From: a virus
Virus record (IMG/VR): IMGVR_UViG_3300029954_000046
Location: 1 to 36,601 of that record
Strand: one strand, 5' to 3'
Length of the DNA stretch: 36,601 nucleotides
The position numbers and the translations under genes were made by a program. The notes beneath the pieces are model-generated. The model saw only the letters and a program-made list of their open reading frames with translations, was not told the DNA's origin and did not search any database. Below, one piece after another: positions 30,870 to 36,601 of the stretch (positions are counted from its first letter, which is position 1; each line of letters opens with the position of its first letter).

Positions 30870-31196
30870 TTAGCTCGTAGTGTTGCCAATATTGCCTATT
30901 GCCATATTTGATCCAGCAACTGAAATTACCAAAGTTTGCTGGTCAATAGTTCCCGCCTTAGTTTGCATGTACAGAGAGACGGAGCCATCTGGAAGTGCAC
31001 TTAGGATCGGTACGTCAGATACAATTTTGTCGATCACCGCATCACTGTTTATCACTGCGCTCGACGGGTTTTGTAAAAGCTGCTTAATATCAACCCCGTA
31101 ATCCGATCCTAAATATCCATTAGGCGGGGTGTTCAGATTGTGCGTAACCATGCCCATCAAATCGTTTGCAGTGATGACATTATCCGTTGCACTCAT
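30870..31196 (-). CDS. Baseplate wedge protein, gpW/gp25-like
   Basis: The 108-residue protein contains GYLGSDYGVDIKQLLQNPSS (residues 27-46) and a following helix AVIDKIVSDVPIL, then a C-terminal strand TLVISVAGSN. The size and the GSDYG-D-I-x-x-x-L-x-x-P motif fit the gp25-like wedge family. The start overlaps the tape measure stop (ATGA) and the gene sits directly before the gpJ-like gene, as expected. It helps nucleate sheath assembly on the baseplate. Confidence 0.7.
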   Translation of the reverse strand: MSATDNVITANDLMGMVTHNLNTPPNGYLGSDYGVDIKQLLQNPSSAVINSDAVIDKIVSDVPILSALPDGSVSLYMQTKAGTIDQQTLVISVAGSNMAIGNIGNTTS

Positions 31197-33568
31197 GCTC
31201 GTCCTCCCATGTAGTTACCCATACCACCAGTGGCTATCTGAGCGATTGCTCGATCATGCATATTCTGTCCAGCCTCTGCTGGCGCAGGCACAACTGTCAC
31301 AGAACGCCCATCTCCACCGCTAGACGCAAGCGGCGACGCGACTGATGGTGGTTGTGCAATCGTTATCCCAGCAGCGACCGGTGTAGTATTGCTAGATGGA
31401 ATCTGTGGTGGCTGCGGAGATGCCGCACTTGCCAAATTTGGTAGTGCTGATCCATAAGCGCCTGCCAATGACACTAAATCATTCTTTTCATTCGTTGCAC
31501 GGGCGCGAGTGCTCTCTCGCACATCTGATGACGATTTCTTAAAAAGCTTTTCGTTATTTGCAGTTTTATAGTCTTGAATTGCCGCAACAATGTCTGAATC
31601 AGACATATTGGCGATGTTTTTTCCACTCAGTGCTTGCTGAATGACACTTGATCTACCTCCAAATTGAACAGAAGTAGACCAAATGGCATCCTGCACCGCT
31701 GCGCCACGATCAGATAGATCGATGCCAGCTTTTTTAAGCTTGGCCATTTGCGGATCGAAATGCGAAGACTTGATGAAATCGTGCTGAGCTGCGCCGAATT
31801 CAGGATCTTGTGCTGCTATTTGCTTCCACTTCGCATTGAAGTCTGCGCTGCCAGGAGTTAGCCCCTCGAATTCCTTGCCATATTTTGAAGATTTCAGAAA
31901 ATCCTGCACAGTCCCCATTTTTGAAGAAAGCTGGTAGGTACCATAGGACATGCCGCCATGATCACCCTTGCCAGTAGATATCGTTCCAGCACCACGACCA
32001 CCTGATTCGAATTTCTTCGAAGTCTGTCCCAGAACCCAATCTTTGGTGCTTTGGTAGGCTTTCGATACGACTTCCTTCGCATCTTGATAAGTCTCCTTGC
32101 TCGCCTTACTTACAACGTCGGCAGCTTTCTTTGCAGCATCAGTTGCAACTTCGAAGGTATCTTTCGCCACTTTGATTGTTGGAGATGACGCTGCCGTGAC
32201 AGTATTTACGACATCCTTTGCTTTTCCTATAACGTTCTCAGCTATATCCTTTGCCTTATCGACATAGGGTGCAGCGGCATTTTTCAGTGCATCCCATCCT
32301 TTTGAAATCAGATCTGTGACATCAGTCCAAGCTTTGACAATTTGGTCTCCAATACCCTTCCAGTCAACGTCTGCAAGTTTCTTACCTACAGCCTCTCCAA
32401 CCCAGTTACCAAGGGCCGCACCGCCCATGGTTCCCAGGGGTCCAATGAGTGGGTCAAGTAACGTGCCAAGTGCGCCACCAACAACGCCACCCACTGCACC
32501 GCCAACAGAGCCAAAGTTCTTTTTTGTCTTCTGCTCACGTGTCAGCGATTCATCGTTTTCTGTCTGATAAATTTCACCGCCGGCCAGTAATGCCGCCAGT
32601 GGACCTCCGAATTTCAAGACCTTACCCATGCGCCCCATTTTCGACATGCTTTTCCATCCGTCGAAACGCCCACCACCTCCTCCAATGCCACCACCTTTCC
32701 CGCCAAAGCCAAACAACTTTGGGATGAGGCCGAGAACTGCTCCCGCAAGCTTCCCTGGCAGCCCAAGTAACGATGCCGCAAAGGACGCTAACATTGTGAG
32801 AATGCCAGCACCACCTCTGCCGCCCCTGGATTCCTCGCGCTTATTGATATCACGCAGCTCACCCCAAATTCTGCGATACCACGGTACATTTCCCTTTTCC
32901 AATCCGACCAGTTTCTCTCCCAAGCCAAACACTGGAGCAACCAAGCCAATCACTTCTCTAGATGCAGCCACAGTAGGATCGAGTCCCTCGGTTAGATGCC
33001 CAGCCACCCCGACGACACCCTTAGTCACATCCTTGGTGTTGTTGTAGTACGATTTAGCTCGACCATCATCATCTTTTCCAAACTTACCTCGCGACACGCC
33101 CGAACTTCCAAGATCGGAAGGACTTAACGAGCCATTGGCGATGGCCTCTTTCTCGGAAGAAGTAAGAAAGCGACCGCCCGGCCCGCGCAGTTGCGCAGAA
33201 ACATCTCTTTTTTTGCGCGAAGGGGTCGCAGCATTCACCGCCGCAACGGCGATATTTGCCATCGCCTGCATTTCGCGTTTATTACTGCTGGATGGGGATG
33301 CTGCCTTAACGAACTGCCCACGGTCATTCCTTTGCGGAAGAACTGCTGGGCCGCTACGCTTTGCCTTGAACACGGCAGAATTTGATGCCTGCTGCCCCGT
33401 CTGATGCGTCTTTACAATAGCGGCCTGACGCGAAATTGCCTGGCGTATTGCGGCTGTATCATTGCGGATATCCTGCCACAATGCTATTGACCTTGCGAAC
33501 TCGCTTGTACCAATTGAAATCGGCGTGCCAGTGAGAAAACCATGTTCATCTGACTTGAGAGTAGCCAT
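31193..33568 (-). CDS. Tail tape measure protein with lysozyme-like domain
   Basis: The protein has 791 residues. About 20-55 is helical. LRGPGGRFL- and RNDRGQFVK-type linkers lie at 79-87 and 127-135. About 255-300 and 350-400 are hydrophobic and Gly-rich (SLLGLPGKLAGAVLGLIPK, GGAVGGVVGGALGTLL), as in segments that enter the host membrane. About 405-510 is a long Ala/Lys helix. About 519-695 (FESGGRGAGTISTG, GGMSYGTYQLSS, FNAKWKQIAAQDPE, AQHDFIKSSHFDP) is a lysozyme-like domain found in phage tail proteins; E521 is the likely acid. The length would give a tail of roughly 120 nm if the usual ruler applies. It should set tail length and cut peptidoglycan during entry. Confidence 0.8.
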   Translation of the reverse strand: MATLKSDEHGFLTGTPISIGTSEFARSIALWQDIRNDTAAIRQAISRQAAIVKTHQTGQQASNSAVFKAKRSGPAVLPQRNDRGQFVKAASPSSSNKREMQAMANIAVAAVNAATPSRKKRDVSAQLRGPGGRFLTSSEKEAIANGSLSPSDLGSSGVSRGKFGKDDDGRAKSYYNNTKDVTKGVVGVAGHLTEGLDPTVAASREVIGLVAPVFGLGEKLVGLEKGNVPWYRRIWGELRDINKREESRGGRGGAGILTMLASFAASLLGLPGKLAGAVLGLIPKLFGFGGKGGGIGGGGGRFDGWKSMSKMGRMGKVLKFGGPLAALLAGGEIYQTENDESLTREQKTKKNFGSVGGAVGGVVGGALGTLLDPLIGPLGTMGGAALGNWVGEAVGKKLADVDWKGIGDQIVKAWTDVTDLISKGWDALKNAAAPYVDKAKDIAENVIGKAKDVVNTVTAASSPTIKVAKDTFEVATDAAKKAADVVSKASKETYQDAKEVVSKAYQSTKDWVLGQTSKKFESGGRGAGTISTGKGDHGGMSYGTYQLSSKMGTVQDFLKSSKYGKEFEGLTPGSADFNAKWKQIAAQDPEFGAAQHDFIKSSHFDPQMAKLKKAGIDLSDRGAAVQDAIWSTSVQFGGRSSVIQQALSGKNIANMSDSDIVAAIQDYKTANNEKLFKKSSSDVRESTRARATNEKNDLVSLAGAYGSALPNLASAASPQPPQIPSSNTTPVAAGITIAQPPSVASPLASSGGDGRSVTVVPAPAEAGQNMHDRAIAQIATGGMGNYMGGRA

Positions 33569-33571
33569 GGT

Positions 33572-34429
33572 TTACTTTCGGCCAACGTTGAACATGCGAG
33601 AAATTAAGCCTCGTCCAGCCGAATCGGCCTTGCGCTCTTCCGATTCTGGTTCGGCGTCGGTCTCCACCAGGGATAAAGACAGAAAGCGGTCCGCGCCAGC
33701 AAGGCGACCCGCATCGCCCAAATGAATGGCGGCAGGAGCTATCGAGTCAAACGATCTTTCTCGTTTTCCACAACCACTGGCAAGCATCGAAAGCATTTCT
33801 TCATTCTCCTCGTGCAATTGATGTAGCACCACGGCCTGTTGCTCGTACTCACCTTGCAGACGGTCATACATTTGATTCACTGCATCAAACATTTGCATAC
33901 ACTCAGCGCTGTCCAACAGCGCAAAATTCCGCTCGCCATTTACGCTGTCTAGAGCCACCTCATAGCCGCGATTGGTCGAGTAGTTTGGCTCCAGGACGTA
34001 ATCGAAGCCATAGAAGGCGAACGGCATCGAAATATCTCCGCAACGCTTGGAGTCGATAGCGGAGCTGAAGCCGCCGGCTTTCGATTTAAATAGGCGCTCT
34101 GCGAGCTTTCCAGAGGGCGTATCAAGAAATTCTGATTCGTGCTCTATCGTACCGTCAGCCTTAGCGCGCAGCAGCGTGGTGCGGATAGCCGGCTCAAGTG
34201 CTACTTGTTTGCCATCCACGATGCCACCCTCAGTTGGATTCATGCCGAATTTGACGCGTGGCCAGTGGCCGTAATAGCCGATCATGTCCCCCTTTTTCAC
34301 ACGCTCTTGTATTTCTCCGCCATTGATCAAGCGTGCCAGAGCGGGGTTATCCAAGTTACGGTCAACGCCACGGAAACGACGGCCGCGATCATTCACGTTG
34401 TAGGTAATGACGCCTGTAGAGCTTCCCAT
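33572..34429 (-). CDS. Prohead protease
   Basis: The 285-residue protein resembles prohead maturation proteases. It has GYYGHWPRVKFGMNP near 51-65, a likely catalytic His in TIEHESEFLDTPSGK (H97) and a likely catalytic Ser in AGGFSSAID (S122 or S123). This His-Ser order is that of the herpesvirus-like prohead protease fold. About 190-220 is a coiled coil (QGEYEQQAVVLHQLHEENEEMLS), perhaps for scaffold binding. The Ser/Glu-rich C-terminus may be self-cleaved. It lies directly after portal; no separate scaffold gene follows. It should trim capsid and internal proteins before DNA packaging. Confidence 0.75.
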   Translation of the reverse strand: MGSSTGVITYNVNDRGRRFRGVDRNLDNPALARLINGGEIQERVKKGDMIGYYGHWPRVKFGMNPTEGGIVDGKQVALEPAIRTTLLRAKADGTIEHESEFLDTPSGKLAERLFKSKAGGFSSAIDSKRCGDISMPFAFYGFDYVLEPNYSTNRGYEVALDSVNGERNFALLDSAECMQMFDAVNQMYDRLQGEYEQQAVVLHQLHEENEEMLSMLASGCGKRERSFDSIAPAAIHLGDAGRLAGADRFLSLSLVETDAEPESEERKADSAGRGLISRMFNVGRK

Positions 34430-34434
34430 CTTAT

Positions 34435-36021
34435 TTATTCCTCATCATTTTCATGGTCCATCAACGCCTTATTTCCCCAACCGCCGTTCTGGTCATCATC
34501 TGAACCTGATGCAGAAGATCTTGCTTGCTCAATTCCATCTGCATAGAGGTCTGCCGTATCGTTATCAAGAGCCATAGAGTTCGCCAGAAAATGTTGATTC
34601 ATTTTCTTTTTCATACCTAAGTTCTTCAGCTGCTCAAGCACGCCAAGCGTAGCCAAGGCTGCGTTATTGGCCGTTTCTCTGGTGTGTTGCTGTTCAGATT
34701 CGAGCGCACTGATAGATCCATAGAAGTTGACCTTATACGGCCTACTGCCTGGATCAAACACATATCCGTACTTGTTTAGCGTGTGAATATCCACGATCCA
34801 GTGAAAGAAATCCGTCAGCGCCCCTCGAATGATGCGGCTACGTTCCGCCGCTTGCGCTGAGACACGAAAGAAGCCCCCGTCCCCCAAACCACCAGACAAC
34901 TGATCCGCAAAGCCAAGCATCGTCAGATCGATTCCCAGCGCGCCGGCCAACATCCGTGCGTGCAGGAAAATATCTTCAGTTGAATAGTTACCATTGCCGC
35001 CCTCGCCTCCGCGCAAGCTGCTGACACTGGTTACCTGCTTTTCGGCGTTGGTGGGCATGACGTGCCAGAATCTCTCCAGCACTGGCTTGCCGGCCTTCAC
35101 CGCCTCCTCAGTCCGCTTCTTGGAACTGGTCAGCATGTTTTTGATGCCGCTCATGGTCTTTTTGCGCTGATCTTCCGTCATGCCGTCCATGTTGACGCCA
35201 AGCAGATTTTCATCAATGGATGACATTACACGCTGACCGACAACACCTTGTAAGGCGAAGCTCATGTTGTCGTAAGGCTCTTCGGCAGAATCCAGGAAGG
35301 AGCCACCCACCAGAGACGGCATGATCGGCAACTGGTCAATGTCATCCTCTTTCAATGCGATCCGTGCGGCCTTCTCTAGCACGCGCATTTGCGCTGTGTA
35401 CAGCATGCGAGGCATTTTCATCCGCGCCATCTGCTTGACGGTCAGACGTTCATTGAATCTCTCGCCAGTAGAGACGACAAAACCAACCGTGCTATTCGCC
35501 TGCTCATACGGTTGAACCAGCGGTGGAAATACCAGCTCATCGGTGTACACATCAACTACACCAACACCTGGCTTGCTGTACACGCGGCCGTATGCATCAC
35601 CAAACTCGGCAGCTTTAAACGCGACTGGGGCCGCAATGCGATTGAAGATCGGCCCTAGCGACCGCTGCAACTCCTCCACGATGGCGTTCATCTTGGTACC
35701 GGCCTTACCATTAGTATCGGCGCTAGGCTCGATAAATACGACATCGCCGGTAGTCTCATGTCCGCCAAGCGCCTGGGTTACATGCAGGCGCAATGCGCTG
35801 GCAATAATGGCGTCACCAGCCATGTAATGCCATTTTTCATAAATCTGGAATCGGGACCGCGCATATCGCTTGCCCGTCCCAAGCATCATGGAGACGGTTA
35901 CACCATCCCAGGCATAGTCGTATTCGTGGATTTGTTTGCTTTTGTCGTTGGTCTTCTCCCAACTTGCCGCCGTCTGCGTGGCCCTCTCAAAGAGACCTTG
36001 CTTCTTGTTAGGAGCGACCAT
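34435..36021 (-). CDS. Portal protein
   Basis: The protein has 528 residues. About 36-80 (YDYAWDGVTVSMMLGTGKRYARSRFQIYEKWHYMAGD, then IIASALRLHVTQALGGHETTGDVVFIEP) is the N-terminal wing pattern of a portal family seen in large phages. YGRVYSKPGVGVVDVY and a following LVFPP lie near 145-170. SSLRGGEGGNGNYSTEDIFLHARMLAGALGIDLTMLGFADQLSGGLGDG (about 322-370) is the conserved portal segment with GGLGDG. The C-terminus is acidic. The ATG at 36021 has GGAAG 6-7 nt upstream and overlaps the membrane-protein gene by 14 bp. Twelve copies should form the DNA gate at one capsid vertex. Confidence 0.8.
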   Translation of the reverse strand: MVAPNKKQGLFERATQTAASWEKTNDKSKQIHEYDYAWDGVTVSMMLGTGKRYARSRFQIYEKWHYMAGDAIIASALRLHVTQALGGHETTGDVVFIEPSADTNGKAGTKMNAIVEELQRSLGPIFNRIAAPVAFKAAEFGDAYGRVYSKPGVGVVDVYTDELVFPPLVQPYEQANSTVGFVVSTGERFNERLTVKQMARMKMPRMLYTAQMRVLEKAARIALKEDDIDQLPIMPSLVGGSFLDSAEEPYDNMSFALQGVVGQRVMSSIDENLLGVNMDGMTEDQRKKTMSGIKNMLTSSKKRTEEAVKAGKPVLERFWHVMPTNAEKQVTSVSSLRGGEGGNGNYSTEDIFLHARMLAGALGIDLTMLGFADQLSGGLGDGGFFRVSAQAAERSRIIRGALTDFFHWIVDIHTLNKYGYVFDPGSRPYKVNFYGSISALESEQQHTRETANNAALATLGVLEQLKNLGMKKKMNQHFLANSMALDNDTADLYADGIEQARSSASGSDDDQNGGWGNKALMDHENDEE

Positions 36022-36298
36022 TGCTTACTTCCTTGCTTATTCCGGCATCTTTACTTTTGGCCTCAGCACAATAGAATGACCACCACATCAAGAACAATAT
36101 TGAAGCGGAGACTGGCGCAACAAATGGCCACAAGAAGCTACCGGCGCAGCCAAATTTGAGAATTATCGCCTGGCAATCTGCAAGGGCGAAGTCCAATCTA
36201 TTGTCATAGCGAAGCATCAGCGCGCACCAGCCGACGACGACCAGAAACCACACTGGCACGCCGATCAAATACGCGAGTAGTAAATTTGCCGTCATCAT
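36008..36298 (-). CDS. Small membrane protein before portal
   Basis: The 96-residue protein has two hydrophobic segments, about residues 6-27 (LLLAYLIGVPVWFLVVVGWCAL) and 50-74 (CAGSFLWPFVAPVSASILFLMWWSF), and a charged C-terminus. It starts at ATG 36298 (a second ATG follows directly) and is the first gene after the leader with hairpin and candidate promoter. No family is recognised. It may be a holin-like, superinfection-exclusion or assembly-related membrane protein. Confidence 0.6.
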   Translation of the reverse strand: MMTANLLLAYLIGVPVWFLVVVGWCALMLRYDNRLDFALADCQAIILKFGCAGSFLWPFVAPVSASILFLMWWSFYCAEAKSKDAGISKEVSNGRS

Positions 36299-36503
36299 TG
36301 CCTATCCGTGAATATCCGCAGACAAGCATATGTCTGCGGAATGCAGTGGCACGGCGATACTTTCCGATAGCTAGGAAGCTCCACCAATACTGATGCGGAG
36401 GAAAAAAAGCCCGCGAGTGCGGGCGCCGGCTAGCGAGCGCGGGAAGTGGTAAAAACAACAGCAGAAGGGCGACGCAGAGGATGAAGGCGGCAAGTCTGTG
36501 CAT
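36204..36503 (-). CDS. Possible small exported protein overlapping a terminator
   Basis: An ATG at 36503 has AAGGAG 4 nt upstream and opens MHRLAAFILCVALLLLFLPLPALA, a near-ideal signal peptide with an ALA cleavage site. The frame runs on for 99 codons, but the strong terminator at 36402-36424 falls inside it, just after the signal peptide. Downstream it overlaps the leader hairpin and the next gene in another frame. The start region looks real, the rest does not. It could be a truncated gene whose 3' end was lost, or a short gene whose message ends without a stop. Confidence 0.3.
   Translation of the reverse strand: MHRLAAFILCVALLLLFLPLPALASRRPHSRAFFPPHQYWWSFLAIGKYRRATAFRRHMLVCGYSRIGNDDGKFTTRVFDRRASVVSGRRRLVRADASL
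36315..36340 (-). promoter_or_regulatory. Perfect 10-bp hairpin in the leader of the portal operon
   Basis: TCCGCAGACA (36315-36324) and TGTCTGCGGA (36331-36340) are exact complements around a 6-base loop. The hairpin lies between the candidate promoter motif (36359-36370) and the first start codon (36298). With no U tract it is not a terminator; it may be an operator or a stabilising 5' structure. Confidence 0.6.
36359..36370 (-). promoter_or_regulatory. TACTTTCCGATAG motif, candidate promoter of the portal operon
   Basis: TACTTTCCGA (plus-strand reading, 36359-36368) is shared with the motif before the fibre gene; TTTCCGATAG (36361-36370) equals the one before the 931-residue gene. It lies just downstream of the terminator at 36402-36424 and about 60 bp before the first ATG. 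Confidence 0.5.
36402..36424 (-). terminator. Rho-independent terminator upstream of the portal operon
   Basis: On the minus strand, GCCCGC and GCGGGC pair around ACTC and run into seven T residues. It should end transcripts coming from genes to the right of the window. Confidence 0.9.
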
Positions 36504-36530
36504 GATGCTCCTTGATCAAAGTGAGCCACA

Positions 36531-36583
36531 TTTTCCGATGTTCTAGCTGGCACCAGACCTCAAATCCGGCGCTATTTCCGAAA
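36531..36583 (-). promoter_or_regulatory. Two more TTTCCGA motifs at the right edge
   Basis: TTTTCCGATG at 36531-36540 and TTTCCGAAA at 36575-36583 (plus-strand reading) share the core of the phage motif. They lie in the gap before the possible small gene at 36503. Two copies 40 bp apart suggest a regulated region, though each is short. Confidence 0.35.
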
Positions 36584-36601
36584 GGATTTAGCATGACAGA
36601 A

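Noticed and set aside
1-36601. tRNA, rRNA, CRISPR array, insertion sequence, integrase
   Set aside because: No cloverleaf, regular spaced repeats, transposase or recombinase motifs were seen by eye on either strand.

Overview
The window is the virion-structure and lysis half of a contractile-tailed (myovirus-type) phage or prophage. Portal, prohead protease, major capsid, tail sheath, tail tube, tape measure, baseplate, tail fibre and lysis genes can all be recognised. Almost every gene is on the minus strand, tightly packed, with ATGA, TAATG or GTGA start/stop overlaps. No terminase, integrase, replication gene, tRNA, IS or CRISPR array is visible. Base composition is intermediate. The host looks Gram-negative because there is an i-spanin/o-spanin pair with an outer-membrane lipoprotein signal. 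A proteobacterial host is plausible, but the genus cannot be told from the sequence alone.

Reading in the direction of transcription (right to left): a terminator-containing leader (36.3-36.6 kb); a small membrane protein, portal and prohead protease (33.6-36.3 kb); a tape measure protein with a lysozyme-like domain (31.2-33.6 kb); baseplate W/gp25-, J- and I-like proteins (28.7-31.2 kb); a mosaic tail-fibre block with a DUF4376-type assembly protein (24.0-28.7 kb); hub- and spike-like proteins (21.5-23.8 kb); four proteins that are probably injected or polyvalent (13.9-21.5 kb); capsid and two small head-associated proteins (11.2-13.8 kb); sheath, EF-hand-like acidic protein, tube and tube-associated proteins (5.2-11.2 kb); a probable frameshifted tail-assembly chaperone (4.9-5.9 kb); an HNH-like protein (4.3-4.9 kb); the lysis cassette (2.5-4.3 kb); and a second short collar fibre (1.6-2.4 kb). 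The left end carries a decayed second spanin cassette and, on the opposite strand, a two-gene operon that looks like accessory or host DNA.

The most interesting part is 13.9-21.5 kb. One 1013-residue protein carries an N-terminal PBECR-like nuclease/toxin region, an LPD5-like segment and a C-terminal HExxH zincin-like region. A 931-residue protein carries a pyrophosphatase-like domain and other phage/plasmid domains. A 284-residue protein may carry a DarA-type N-terminal domain. These are hallmarks of polyvalent proteins, which are co-injected with DNA to counter host defences. The block contains two consensus DnaA boxes in a non-coding gap.

A 19-bp sequence, identical at 18 positions, lies upstream of the capsid gene and upstream of the main fibre gene. 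Shorter relatives occur in other gaps, usually just downstream of terminators. It is a good candidate for a phage-specific late promoter or regulator site. Family names and domain calls come from residue patterns read by eye; no database search was run.
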